The notes below the pieces were generated by a model. It saw only the letters and a program-made list of their open reading frames with translations. It had not been told where the DNA came from and did no database searches. Shown here in pieces: positions 55,594-64,000 of a stretch of 64,000 nucleotides of DNA; position 1 is the first letter of the stretch; each line of letters opens with the position of its first letter. This DNA comes from Scytonema hofmannii PCC 7110 (GTDB lineage: Bacteria > Cyanobacteriota > Cyanobacteriia > Cyanobacteriales > Nostocaceae): positions 6,230,479 through 6,294,478 of the forward strand of contig NZ_KQ976354.1 in NCBI RefSeq assembly GCF_000346485.2. Reading direction: 5' to 3'. The position numbers and the translations under genes were made by a program.

Positions 55594-57072
55594 ATGAAAG
55601 CAATTATGGTATTGGGTACGACATCCCACGCAGGAAAATCATTGTTAACTGCAGCTATTTGTCGTATGTTGTCACGCCGTGGCTGGCGAGTGGCTCCCTT
55701 TAAAGGTCAAAATATGGCTTTAAATGCATATGTGACCCCTAATGGTGGCGAAATTGGTTATGCTCAGGCAGTGCAAGCATGGGCAGCAGGCGTTGTGCCT
55801 TGGGTAGAAATGAACCCAATATTATTAAAGCCCCAAGGAGATATGACTTCTCAAGTCATCATCAAGGGTAAGTATGTGGGTAGAGTGAGTGCTTCAGATT
55901 ACTACGAACAATATTTTGATGTTGGGTGGCGAGCAATTGAAGAATCGTTACAGCACTTAAGTACAGAATTTGATTTACTCGTTTGCGAAGGTGCGGGAAG
56001 CCCAGCAGAAATTAATCTCAAACATCGTGACTTAACTAATATGCGGGTGGCAAAACACTTAAATGCATCCGCTATATTAGTTGTGGACATTGACAGAGGC
56101 GGTGCTTTTGCCCATATCGTAGGAACTTTGGAATTATTGGAACCAGATGAACGCCAATTAATTAAGGGTATTGTTATTAACAAGTTCCGAGGGCAGCGAT
56201 CGATTCTCGAACCTGGGATAAAGTGGTTGGAGGAACGGACTGGTATCCCTGTTGTGGGAGTGATTCCGTACCTAGAACATATATATCCTGCTGAAGATTC
56301 CCTCGATTTGCTAGATCGCAGAGTGGTTAAATCGAATACAGAACTGAATGTCAGCGTTATACGCTTACCTAGAATTTCTAACTTTACAGATTTTGACCCT
56401 TTAGAATCGGAACCTACAGTTACAGTTAAATATTTAAGCCCCAAGCAAGATTTGGGACATCCCGATGCAATCATTATTCCAGGTACAAAAACGACAATTC
56501 CCGATTTGTTAATACTGCAAAAAAGCGGTATGGCAGAAGCAATTCAGCACTATGCAGCTGCAGGGGGTACAGTTTTGGGTATATGTGGAGGATATCAAAT
56601 ACTAGGTCAAATGATTGCAGATCCAGAAGGGATAGAAGGACAAGCGGGTAGATACCAAGGATTAAATTTACTACCCATCAAAACTGTGATTACAGGACAA
56701 AAAATCGCTCGCCAACGACAAGTGTCATCAAATTACCCGCAAATGGGCTTACCCGTTGTCGGGTTTGAAATTCATCAAGGGCGATCGCGTACAGAAACTC
56801 AAGGAGTAGATCCTCAAGCATACCATCCTCTGTTTGATGATGCTAATTTAGGGTTAGTAGATAGTTGTCTATCAGTTTGGGGTACTTATCTCCATGGTAT
56901 ATTTGACAACGGTCCTTGGCGACGTGCTTGGTTAAATCGCCTGCGCCAACAAAGGGGACTAAAATCTTTACCTACGGGCGTTGCCAACTACCGGGAACAA
57001 AGGGAGAGCCTTTTAGACTCCCTTGCCATAGAAGTTGAACGCCATTTAGACTTAACAGCGTTTTTGTCTTAA
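55594..57072 (+). CDS. cobQ: cobyric acid synthase
   Basis: 492 residues, standard length. CobQ amidates four side chains of adenosylcobyrinate a,c-diamide using glutamine. The N-terminal P-loop part reads VLGTTSHAGKSLLTAAICR and LKPQGDMTSQV. The C-terminal class I glutamine amidotransferase part has the nucleophile motif GICGGYQILGQMI and the later HGIFDN histidine. The start ATG is immediately preceded by a TTGACTATTGACC repeat, so the ribosome-binding site is weak or repeat-derived. A 2Fe-2S protein gene follows 10 bp downstream, a conserved pairing in cyanobacteria. Cytosolic enzyme of aerobic or anaerobic cobalamin synthesis. Confidence 0.96.
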   Translation: MKAIMVLGTTSHAGKSLLTAAICRMLSRRGWRVAPFKGQNMALNAYVTPNGGEIGYAQAVQAWAAGVVPWVEMNPILLKPQGDMTSQVIIKGKYVGRVSASDYYEQYFDVGWRAIEESLQHLSTEFDLLVCEGAGSPAEINLKHRDLTNMRVAKHLNASAILVVDIDRGGAFAHIVGTLELLEPDERQLIKGIVINKFRGQRSILEPGIKWLEERTGIPVVGVIPYLEHIYPAEDSLDLLDRRVVKSNTELNVSVIRLPRISNFTDFDPLESEPTVTVKYLSPKQDLGHPDAIIIPGTKTTIPDLLILQKSGMAEAIQHYAAAGGTVLGICGGYQILGQMIADPEGIEGQAGRYQGLNLLPIKTVITGQKIARQRQVSSNYPQMGLPVVGFEIHQGRSRTETQGVDPQAYHPLFDDANLGLVDSCLSVWGTYLHGIFDNGPWRRAWLNRLRQQRGLKSLPTGVANYREQRESLLDSLAIEVERHLDLTAFLS

Positions 57073-57082
57073 GGTAGTTGCC

Positions 57083-57322
57083 ATGACTGTTCGCATCCGC
57101 TTTTTACCTGATAATGTCACAGTAGATGCCAAAGTGGGAGAACCACTGCTTGATGTCGCAGATCGGGCTGGTGTATTTATTCCTACCGGTTGTCTGATGG
57201 GATCGTGTTTCGCTTGCGCTGTAGATATCGAAGATGGAGATACCATTCGCGCTTGTATTAGTGCAGTTCCACCGGATCGCGAACAGTTGACGATTAATTT
57301 GTTTAGCGATCCTACTTGGTAG
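57083..57322 (+). CDS. small 2Fe-2S ferredoxin-like protein
   Basis: 79 residues. The beta-grasp start MTVRIRFLPDNVTVDAKVGEPLLDVADRAG leads to the cluster motif TGCLMGSCFACAVDI (Cys37, Cys42, Cys45) and a fourth Cys58 in IRACIS. The last spacing is shorter than in photosynthetic ferredoxins, as in small 2Fe-2S proteins of the XdhC/ferredoxin-like class. It lies 10 bp after cobQ and is certainly in the same operon. An electron donor or regulator role in cobalamin metabolism is inferred from the pairing only. Confidence 0.87.
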   Translation: MTVRIRFLPDNVTVDAKVGEPLLDVADRAGVFIPTGCLMGSCFACAVDIEDGDTIRACISAVPPDREQLTINLFSDPTW

Positions 57323-57398
57323 TTGCTAATGGCTAATTGCTAATGGCAATTAGCTGTTGGCACAGCTTATGTATTATTTTCTGACAAAGGCTGTATTT

Positions 57399-57638
57399 TC
57401 ATATAAGCACTGATACAAGTTTATCCACCTCATCATAGTCTGAATCGTCCTGATACTTACCAGCAATTCTTATCCAAGGATTATCTGATTTAGTAGATTT
57501 GTCTGCCTCACTACCATTTTCCTGATGCTGCTTGTCAACTTTTCGTTGGTGAATTTGAGCAAATAATAAGGCTTGATCTTCTTCTGAGAGTGCCTCAATC
57601 GATTCTATAATCGTTTGAAAAGATAGGTGAGTATTCAT
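57399..57638 (-). CDS. small antitoxin-like protein
   Basis: 79 residues. The N-terminal helix TIIESIEALSEEDQALLFAQIHQRK and the middle NPWIRIAGKYQDDSDYDEV resemble short antitoxins associated with PIN or Txe toxins in cyanobacteria (the DNPW...AGxxxDD pattern). No toxin gene follows on either side. A single gene between the cob pair and the peptidase operon. Function uncertain. Confidence 0.55.
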   Translation of the reverse strand: MNTHLSFQTIIESIEALSEEDQALLFAQIHQRKVDKQHQENGSEADKSTKSDNPWIRIAGKYQDDSDYDEVDKLVSVLI

Positions 57639-57798
57639 AAGCTCTCCTCAATTTTACTGTTCTTAATTATCAGAGATGATTTGATATGAGTGTAGAGAGT
57701 GTATCTTTATTTAGCGCAATCCCGTCCTCACTTTCATTTATTAACATCTGAAAAGGCAATTGCTCAAAGCGTGCGAAAGCAAATAATAACTTAATCTG

Positions 57799-58098
57799 TT
57801 AAAGCAAGGCTGATTTAGTTTTTTCGAGATAAAATTCTCCTAGATCTGCTGGCAATTCAACAACTTGATTGTTGTAAATTTTTGCGACCAGCTTACATAT
57901 ATCACTAGCTCCTATCTGGTTAAATCGGAAAACTTCTGAGAAATTGTCGTCACCGTTAGTGACTTGAACCTCTCGATTAGCAACTGTTACTGATTCAACT
58001 TTCATTGTAAATTTGTGCTGTTTTTCTCCTACTAACACCACCACTTTGAATGTTCCTTTTTCTAGAGTTGCCTCAATTGTAAGTATTTGAATTTTCAT
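57799..58098 (-). CDS. small protein coupled to the C39-like peptidase
   Basis: About 99 residues from the ATG at 58098, whose ATGA overlaps the peptidase stop. It is beta-strand-rich in the first half (KIQILTIEATLEKGTFKVVVLVGEKQHKFTM) and ends with a helix and basic tail. No family recognised. The strict translational coupling suggests a partner: substrate, chaperone or inhibitor of the protease. No signal peptide. The upstream frame to 58134 begins only with a TTG and is part of the overlap. Confidence 0.68.
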   Translation of the reverse strand: MKIQILTIEATLEKGTFKVVVLVGEKQHKFTMKVESVTVANREVQVTNGDDNFSEVFRFNQIGASDICKLVAKIYNNQVVELPADLGEFYLEKTKSALL

Positions 58099-58622
58099 GG
58101 TTCTATTATGGAAAAAATTGCGTCGGTAGTCCAATGGAAGAGAAAGTCTTCTCTTCTCATTTTATATCTTGTCCCTTCCCAAGGGTCACGAATCAGAATA
58201 TAGCCAGTATTGTCAATACCATCAACAATTACTACATGAGATAGTTTAACCAAGGGTCTCAATTGTTTTAGTAAAGCGGCCCAAGAACCTGTAGTATTTA
58301 AAGTGTTTAAAAGTTGAGATTCAGTCGCTCCAGGAATGGTGAGACAACCACCCATCCATTTTCGGGAACTTTCTGTGTCGAGAGCGTTAAGCACAAGAGC
58401 AAGAGTTCGACTATCTAGGGGAACTCCTGTATGTTCGGCAATCATAGTCTGATTAACATTGATTCCACGGTCTTTTAGTAACATTTCAGCACAGGCTGGT
58501 CCACAAGATAAGCCGTCCTGCTGCTTTACCACTTTTGGGTCAACAACTTCATCAATAACTTGCCAATTACCACCTGCACCAGAAAGCGATGGCTGATACT
58601 CTTGTGGTTGATTTTGGTTCAC
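58095..58622 (-). CDS. C39-like papain-fold cysteine peptidase
   Basis: 175 residues with a GTG start at 58622; the next in-frame Met is too far inside the domain. The catalytic triad is visible: QQDGLSCGPACAEML (Cys40), LSHVVIVDGID (His129), YILIRDPWEG (Asp146), the AvrRpt2/peptidase C39-like pattern. No signal peptide or C39 ABC transporter is linked, so a cytosolic processing or effector-like protease is likely. The stop overlaps the start of a small partner gene. The N-terminus is Gln/Pro-rich (NQNQPQEYQP). Substrate unknown; a toxin-inhibitor pair is one option. Confidence 0.78.
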   Translation of the reverse strand: MNQNQPQEYQPSLSGAGGNWQVIDEVVDPKVVKQQDGLSCGPACAEMLLKDRGINVNQTMIAEHTGVPLDSRTLALVLNALDTESSRKWMGGCLTIPGATESQLLNTLNTTGSWAALLKQLRPLVKLSHVVIVDGIDNTGYILIRDPWEGTRYKMRREDFLFHWTTDAIFSIIEP

Positions 58623-58712
58623 TCAAACTCAGTTTTAGTAACAATGAACTATACTATCACCTGAGTGTGAGGCGATCGCTTTTGATACAGGTTAGCAATT
58701 AGCAATTAGCCA

Positions 58713-59156
58713 TCAAGAAGATTTTGCCTTCAGTGCATGCTCTCTAAAGCGTTCCATATTCGCTTTTAGAGTCGATTCCACTGCTCGCCCCAAAAATAAA
58801 TTATCCATGATTTTCCCAAGAATACCGGGGATAGCATAGGCAACAGAAAGTTTAACAATACTACTCCCGTGGCGATCGTAAAAACGCACTGCTCCCTGAT
58901 TTGGCAACCCATCTACAGATTCCCATTGAATGATTTGGTTTGGAACAACCTTGAGAATCCGAGATTTCCAAGTAAACTCCAAACCACCAGTGTTTAATGT
59001 CCACAAAGATATATCTGGATTATCCGGCGGAATTTTAACAGACTCAATCCACTTCATCCAGCGTGGCATCTGTTCCAAATCAGCCCAGAGACTCCACACT
59101 AAATCAATAGGAGCCTCTACTTCTACCTGCACGCTGTGTTCTAACCAATCTGCCAT
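58713..59156 (-). CDS. SRPBCC-family cyclase/dehydrase-like protein
   Basis: 147 residues from MADWLEHSVQVEVEAP; the longer frame to 59198 reads into a CCAGTGA repeat and is rejected. START-like fold of the polyketide cyclase/dehydrase family: IDLVWSLWADLEQMPRWMKWIESV and the central TWKSRILKVVPNQIIQWES are typical. It follows the zeta-carotene desaturase on the same strand, a neighbourhood seen in other cyanobacteria. A role in binding or transport of carotenoid precursors is possible but unproven. No catalytic residues can be read. Confidence 0.85.
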   Translation of the reverse strand: MADWLEHSVQVEVEAPIDLVWSLWADLEQMPRWMKWIESVKIPPDNPDISLWTLNTGGLEFTWKSRILKVVPNQIIQWESVDGLPNQGAVRFYDRHGSSIVKLSVAYAIPGILGKIMDNLFLGRAVESTLKANMERFREHALKAKSS

Positions 59157-59182
59157 TATTTGTTTACGCCTTTCTTCTCTTT

Positions 59183-59268
59183 GCTGGTCACTGGTCACTG
59201 GTCACTGGTCACTGGTCACTGGTCACTGGTCACTGGTCACTGGTCACTGGTCACTGGTCACTGGTCAG
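59183..59268. repeat. GGTCACT minisatellite between SRPBCC and crtQ genes
   Basis: About twelve 7-nt units TCACTGG. On the coding (minus) strand it reads CCAGTGA, and the stop codon of crtQ is the TGA at its start. Confidence 0.92.
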
Positions 59269-60698
59269 TGTTTCTCCAAAATCGCTTTTGCTGCACGCCT
59301 GCCTGAAACTGTAGCACCTTCCATACTATCGATATAATCTTGCTGTGTATAACTCCCTGCGAGAAAGAAGTTAGGAATTGGCGTCTTTTGCTGGGGACGA
59401 TAAACATCCATTCCCGGTGCTTCTCGGTAGAGAGACTGTGCCAGTTTGACCACGTTATACCAGGTCATATTTAACTCTCGTGATGAGGGAAACAACTCAT
59501 GTACTTGCTTAAGAACGTGGGACGCGATCGCTTCATTACTCTGTTTAATAAAAGGATCTCCCGGTGTCAGGACAAGCTGTAACAAAGACCCTTGTCCTTC
59601 CCGGTAATAATCAGCTGGGCTAGTCAAAGCCAAATCGGCAAAACACGAAAAATCAGCATCTGCTGTATAAAGCAGATTATCAATTCCTGCTGCAAGATTT
59701 ACCTGTTTGCGTTTACCCGCATCATTTAATTCCGTTACCCAGCCATCAAACCGTAGTTGGACGGTTGCAACTGGCACTGCATCCAATTTGTATATATTAT
59801 CGAACTCAGACCACTTGCGCCATGACTCAGGCAACATTCGTTGGATTCCGGGAACATCACAAGCACCAACGTAGGCATCAGCAGTTATCAATTCTTCTGT
59901 ATCACCATTTGCCACTACTAAACCAGTGACACGAGTGTGTTCTCCTTCCTCAGCAAACTTGATTTCCCGCACTTGACGGCGCGTGTAAATCTTCGTCCCT
60001 CTAGCTTTAATATATTCTACGATTGGTTTATGCAAGTACTCATAGGGAGAACCTTCCAGCATCTGCAGTTTAGACGCTTCTGTCCTCACAGCAAATAGCT
60101 GGAAAATAGTAAGCATACAACGGGCAGAAATATTTTCGCAGTCAATAAAGCCAAGGGCGTAGGCAATGGGGTTCCACATCCGCTTGATGCTACCCTCGCT
60201 ACCACCGTGACTGCGGAACCAATCGGCAAAGCTGACCTTATCCAAGTTACGAATATTTTGCATTGCGCCATTAAAGTCAACTAAACCCCTAACTATAGGG
60301 CTAGTTCCTAAAGCCACCGCATTTTGCAACTTATCCAATATTGAAAGTTGGGAAGTTGTAAAAAACGCCTTTAATCCGTTAATTGGCGCACCCATAAAGA
60401 AGCGAAAATCTAGCTCTCCCGTCTTTCCCCCCTTATTGATGAAAGTGTGGGTGTGAGCTTTTGGACGCAAGTTATTCTGCGCCCCGACTTTTTTCATCAA
60501 TTCCAACAATTGATAGTAGTTGCCAAAAAAGACATGCAACCCCATTTCAATATGGTTGCCATTGCCATCAACCCAACTGCTAACCTTTCCACCAACAAAC
60601 GGACGGGACTCAAAAATCTGGATTTCACACCCAGCATCAGCTAGATCTACAGCGGTTGCTAGTCCAGCAAGTCCCGCACCTATGATTGCAACACGCAT
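59265..60698 (-). CDS. crtQ: zeta-carotene desaturase
   Basis: 477 residues from [23 protein letters not shown]; the longer frame to 60836 includes a CCAAAAT repeat and is rejected. AAGGAAA precedes the chosen ATG. An FAD-dependent desaturase that converts zeta-carotene to lycopene (poly-cis route). Besides the Rossmann dinucleotide motif, the plant/cyanobacterial ZDS features are visible: [44 protein letters not shown] and the C-terminal [29 protein letters not shown]. Membrane-associated. The stop is supplied by a tandem repeat. Confidence 0.96.
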   Translation of the reverse strand: MRVAIIGAGLAGLATAVDLADAGCEIQIFESRPFVGGKVSSWVDGNGNHIEMGLHVFFGNYYQLLELMKKVGAQNNLRPKAHTHTFINKGGKTGELDFRFFMGAPINGLKAFFTTSQLSILDKLQNAVALGTSPIVRGLVDFNGAMQNIRNLDKVSFADWFRSHGGSEGSIKRMWNPIAYALGFIDCENISARCMLTIFQLFAVRTEASKLQMLEGSPYEYLHKPIVEYIKARGTKIYTRRQVREIKFAEEGEHTRVTGLVVANGDTEELITADAYVGACDVPGIQRMLPESWRKWSEFDNIYKLDAVPVATVQLRFDGWVTELNDAGKRKQVNLAAGIDNLLYTADADFSCFADLALTSPADYYREGQGSLLQLVLTPGDPFIKQSNEAIASHVLKQVHELFPSSRELNMTWYNVVKLAQSLYREAPGMDVYRPQQKTPIPNFFLAGSYTQQDYIDSMEGATVSGRRAAKAILEKH

Positions 60699-60904
60699 TC
60701 CGTTTTTCCTTCTCAGTTTCATTACAAATTGTAACTGGGTTGGTGTCGGAATTTGCGACTCATACCAACTGATACCATTTTGAATTTTGGATTTTAGATT
60801 TTGGATTGAGAAAGCCTTACCGAGACTGACTTTCACCTCACTATCTGTCGCATTCTTTTTTCAAATTGGCATGAGTTAACTGCTAACCGTTAACGAACTT
60901 TGTA

Positions 60905-61078
60905 TTAGTTGTTAGTCGCATCTTTGGAGTCATCGCTAACTGGCAAGGCTCGGATAAGTTCCCGAATCACGTCCGTAGCAGGTCTACCAGTCTGACGACA
61001 ATACTTTTCCAGTTTTTCTGCCTCCTGCGTCGCTAAATTGACAGTGATACGTTTTACAGCCCATTTTTTATTTGTCAT
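60905..61078 (-). CDS. ribbon-helix-helix (CopG-like) protein
   Basis: 57 residues from the ATG at 61078 (MTNKKWAVKRITVNLATQEAEKLEKYC). The first strand KRITVNL, followed by two helices TQEAEKLEKYCRQTG and ATDVIRELIRAL, is the RHH fold of small dimeric DNA-binding proteins such as CopG and antitoxins. No toxin gene is adjacent. The tail SDDSKDATNN is disordered. It probably represses its own promoter; targets unknown. The frame upstream to 61123 adds only an unlikely start. Confidence 0.75.
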   Translation of the reverse strand: MTNKKWAVKRITVNLATQEAEKLEKYCRQTGRPATDVIRELIRALPVSDDSKDATNN

Positions 61079-62024
61079 TTTATTGTTGTATTTGCTGGTT
61101 ATTAACATCATCAAAGGGAACAACTAGAGATGAAAAGGATAACTTATCAGAGTTTTTGTCACGAAACAAGTAATTTGGTAAAGACTAAAAACTTTGTTTG
61201 GTTTTGTGAATGTATCCTTCATTTTTCGATAGAGTATAAAGAGTACAACAATTGATTGCTTTAACAAAGTGTGAAAATAAAGTATACCTGTTGCCAATGG
61301 AATAAAGTTAGCAACAGGCTGTGTTCGCTTGATGAAGAAATTGTATAAATTTGATAACAAAACCTTCTGTCAAGCAAGTAACAGATTTCAGTATTGTGAG
61401 TCTTGATACATCGTTTGAATGAGTTAAGAGTATTCAGCCGAACACCTTGTAAAAAAAAGATATGCCATCAACCCGGAAGTATGGCATCTAGAAGCTGGTT
61501 TATGGAGGAGCCAACCACAACAAATGTTTATGGTTTGCGAGAGTGTTACTGCATTTCTTCTTCATTTACAATTGAGCGGAACACATCAGACAAGTACTTT
61601 CTCCGTTACACGAACGCATATTCATAACCATTCTCCATAGATAGTTGATAGGCATATTGTATTGGGAAACACAGATATTTATGAAAGCATTTCAGCACAA
61701 CTTCTTCTTTTAGAAGGTTTCTTACTTATCCATAATAAATATCATGAACTGCCATAATAATGTACAAATTAAGGTATCTGATTACCACATTGTATATCCT
61801 TTTATTAAAGATATTAAGTCTTTACTTAGTCTTTACAATATTTGTTAAAAAAATTAAACCTTCTTTATTTAGGATTATTTACGAAATTTTTCCAGACTCG
61901 AAACAAGTATTTAAAATTCATTTTACTTATCTTCATGAATTAAGTTGTACATCGTTAATCAGAATTTCTACGGTTGCTCAAACCAAACTCAACTTATATT
62001 TAATGAAATCTTTTCACTCATAAG
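61079..62024. other. 945-bp region without a supported gene
   Basis: Low GC. Two open frames on the plus strand (61403-61627 and 61760-62023) lack ribosome-binding sites and protein-like homology. An imperfect dyad ATGCCAT/ATGGCAT occurs near 61461-61486. No RNA gene is recognised. Confidence 0.6.
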
Positions 62025-62108
62025 TCTAGCTTGAAAATAGGGAGTGGGGAGTGGGGAAAGAGGGATTTTCCCGTGATTAGCTAGCTTGAAAAAGGGAGTA
62101 GGGAGTAG
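62025..62108. repeat. dispersed composite repeat element, copy 3
   Basis: CTAGCTTGAAAA flanks on both sides (62026-62037 and 62081-62092) a GGGGAGT repeat plus the 30-bp core (62062-62091). Further GGGAGTA units follow to 62108. This is the clearest copy with both direct repeats. Confidence 0.75.
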
Positions 62109-62124
62109 GAGATCTTCCTTAGAA

Positions 62125-62157
62125 ACAAACCCGGTTTCTTAAAGAAACCGGGTTTGT
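62125..62157. repeat. 33-nt hairpin, 16-bp perfect stem, AACCCGGTTTC type
   Basis: Arms ACAAACCCGGTTTCTT and its complement around one A. Same 16-1-16 geometry as 37462-37494, with five compensated stem differences. It lies 78 bp after the 3' end of the DUF6930 gene and could serve as its terminator, though no T-tract is present. Confidence 0.88.
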
Positions 62158-62234
62158 GTTCGATTAAAATAAGACAAATTTGGTAACTTGTATCAGAGAG
62201 GATAAAAAATTTCATCCTTGCTCCAATCTTTCAG

Positions 62235-63896
62235 TCACTCAAATTGCAGTTGAGGCATAAGTTGCAAAGTACCGATTCCTATATCTTTGGGTGAAAGGAA
62301 TCGTGCTTCAAACAAAGCCATCATATCGCGTGGTTGGGGATTACCACGAGAAGCTCCTGTTAATCCTTTGGCAATAATCAAACCGCAGTATCCCTTAGTA
62401 TTCTTACATCGCTGATTCCACTTTTGTCGGTCTTCTATGTGTATGGGATCGTCATCCTCAAACTCACCAAACAAAATCAACTCGTCATTTTCAGTTTGTA
62501 ACAAACCTAGATCGTAATCTTGATCGTCCAACGGATCGGCACCCGGATTAAAACCGATCCCTCTCAGTCCACCTGCTTGTTCGATGTTCTCAATTAGAGT
62601 CTTTGCCTTAGGACGGGATGTTTGAATTAATATCACGGGTAATCCATCGCCTGCTTGTGTCATTTCCGCAACTTTATGGTAGTTCGATCCCTTCCGCAAG
62701 TCATCGAATATTTCCCAAGATACAACACTTAAACTAACGAATGAGTCTTCTGGTATCACATCATCTCGTAATGACTGGAACAGAGACATATCTTCTGTCT
62801 CATCATCGTCATCGTCATCTTCATCTTCAAGATCGAAACCTGCTATCTCCTCTAACTCGTCCGCTAATTGTGGCATGGTAGAGACAACAACAGAAATTGA
62901 CTTTGTTGGGTCATCATTTGATGACTCAGGAAGGGCAATGCGGTAGCGACGGTTGAGGGTGGGGAAAGTGTCATCATTCAGTTGGCGACGGTGATCCCGA
63001 ATAAAGCGGTATAAGCTTTCTAAAGCTACTAAGACGACGAGTGCCTCTTCATCATACAAAACCGATCTCAGCCCTTCTAATGGATGAATATTGCCAAAGG
63101 TGGGTTCTATTTCTGAAAGTGGCAAATCTGCCAAGTCGAAAAACTCATCATCTTCATCGTCTATTTCATCAGTACTCTCAAAGGTGAGAAACAGGCAATC
63201 TTGCTTGAGAAAAGCTTCTTCTAAATGCCCCTGTAATTCATCATCTCTTAAAACTGTTGCTCGAAACTGCTTTAACGATTCTTCTGAACGATACAGTAAA
63301 ATTCCGTATTCCATACCCAGCATCCCCATAACGCTGGCATAGAGAGTTCCGACATCCCACTGGTTAATCTCAATAGATAAGATTTGCTGTTCTTCTAAAA
63401 AGTCCCAAGGGGCTGCTTGCCAAATGGCAAATGCTTTTTCTCGCAGCACTTGTACGTACTGTGGGGGTAAGTCAGGAACTTGGCTATCCAAAATCTCGGC
63501 AAACCCACGAAATAATTCGTCAATTAACGGCAATTCTGGTGAATATTCTATTGCTATGTCTAAATCTTGGAGAACTCCGCGCAGGTAGAATTGAATTTCT
63601 CTGTCTCTAACAACAATTCTTTGGGGACGAGAAGGTTTCGCAGGACTGTGAGGATGCTCCATTGCTCGCATTAAGGTACGAACAACTGCCTCCGGACCAG
63701 TTTCTGGTGCTACTACGTCCATCCCCCGAACAATACCTTGCGTGCCATCTACCCACAAAATGCACTCACCCTTAACCTCCGTGTCCGGGTTTTGGGCAGG
63801 CGATGATAACAACGGACGGCGATCGCCCTCCCATACAGAAGGAATTTGAGTTAATTTCTTCAGCCGACGACTGGTAGAGCGATTAAAACTTGTCAT
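62235..63896 (-). CDS. DUF6930-like cyanobacterial protein
   Basis: 553 residues, ATG at 63896. The N-terminal half with KGECILWVDGTQGIVRGMDVVAPETGPEAVVRTLMRAMEHP matches a conserved cyanobacterial family (DUF6930, by memory). Also visible are acidic linkers (ESTDEIDDEDDEFFDLADL and GFDLEDEDDDDDDETEDM) and a C-terminal part with RDREIQFYLRGVLQ in the first third. No membrane segment or catalytic motif is recognised. The stretches of Asp/Glu suggest a flexible, possibly nucleic-acid- or protein-binding protein. It stands alone. Confidence 0.8.
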   Translation of the reverse strand: MTSFNRSTSRRLKKLTQIPSVWEGDRRPLLSSPAQNPDTEVKGECILWVDGTQGIVRGMDVVAPETGPEAVVRTLMRAMEHPHSPAKPSRPQRIVVRDREIQFYLRGVLQDLDIAIEYSPELPLIDELFRGFAEILDSQVPDLPPQYVQVLREKAFAIWQAAPWDFLEEQQILSIEINQWDVGTLYASVMGMLGMEYGILLYRSEESLKQFRATVLRDDELQGHLEEAFLKQDCLFLTFESTDEIDDEDDEFFDLADLPLSEIEPTFGNIHPLEGLRSVLYDEEALVVLVALESLYRFIRDHRRQLNDDTFPTLNRRYRIALPESSNDDPTKSISVVVSTMPQLADELEEIAGFDLEDEDDDDDDETEDMSLFQSLRDDVIPEDSFVSLSVVSWEIFDDLRKGSNYHKVAEMTQAGDGLPVILIQTSRPKAKTLIENIEQAGGLRGIGFNPGADPLDDQDYDLGLLQTENDELILFGEFEDDDPIHIEDRQKWNQRCKNTKGYCGLIIAKGLTGASRGNPQPRDMMALFEARFLSPKDIGIGTLQLMPQLQFE

Positions 63897-64000
63897 AGAG
63901 TCATTTCATCAAAAAAATAATAAAAAAACAATTTTGGGGTCACACAACTACCCAGAGTCAAAAGCCCTGGCTATTTGTGAAGAGCGATTGCGAATGAAAA

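Noticed and set aside
59183-59268. Regular repeat array suggestive of CRISPR
   Set aside because: Units are 7 nt with no spacers; the tract is a minisatellite. No cas genes in the window.
61403-61627. 74-codon plus-strand ORF
   Set aside because: No proper ribosome-binding site, atypical composition and no recognised family. A shorter start at 61482 was considered but not supported.
61760-62023. 87-codon plus-strand hydrophobic ORF
   Set aside because: Very AT-rich; hydrophobic character is expected from AT-rich codons. No ribosome-binding site.

Overview
The window looks like chromosomal DNA of a filamentous, probably heterocyst-forming cyanobacterium (Nostocales). The evidence is the many GCGATCGC (HIP1) octamers, phylloquinone (men) genes, an NDH-1 NdhD subunit, a zeta-carotene desaturase, XisH/XisI genes, a cyanobacterial two-partner-secretion adhesin, and abundant 7-8 nt tandem repeats between and inside genes. 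No tRNA, rRNA, CRISPR array or intact transposase was recognised.

Layout. 1-2759: menC (5' end outside the window), menE and a DHNA-CoA thioesterase. 2827-5293: a HopA1-family protein and an APH-like phosphotransferase, a pair resembling the split Ser/Thr dehydratase of class V lanthipeptides and thioamitides. 5294-13307: a large TPS adhesin, a nuclease-like protein, a DUF4058 protein, a zinc-ribbon protein, a GNAT-like protein and a monooxygenase remnant. 13308-30718: an exopolysaccharide locus (sugar transferase, STAS, WecG/TagA, two histidine kinases and a response regulator, ugd, three GT2 enzymes, a broken epimerase, flippase, O-antigen ligase, Wzz/GumC). Three copies of a conserved ~80 bp element lie upstream of genes in this locus. 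30783-36645: SNF2 helicase with a SWIM partner, a DUF2887/DUF4351 remnant, intact xisI beside an xisH carrying two nonsense codons, and a small exported protein. 36834-43876: a Rieske protein, then a bacillithiol-type operon (methyltransferase-BshB-BshC fusion, BshA-like glycosyltransferase, MFS transporter). 44151-45322: an orphan papain-fold toxin/immunity pair and an HTH protein. 46129-48168: a divergent MDR dehydrogenase/LysR pair with a perfect operator dyad. 48284-48855: a tandem duplicated element that looks like two small RNA genes with triple 11-bp-period operators and identical terminator stems. 49038-63896: ndhD, a PiuC fragment, an ABC exporter, PrxQ-type peroxiredoxin, cobQ with a 2Fe-2S protein, a C39-like peptidase operon, crtQ with a SRPBCC protein, an RHH protein and a DUF6930 protein.

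Main candidates for something new: (1) the trifunctional methyltransferase-BshB-BshC protein with BshA and an exporter, suggesting a methylated bacillithiol-like thiol in a lineage expected to use glutathione; (2) the tandem sRNA locus; (3) the repeated element of the exopolysaccharide genes; (4) short tandem repeats that have entered reading frames, where orientation decides whether they act as open linkers or as stop codons; (5) the APH/HopA1 pair without a visible precursor peptide.
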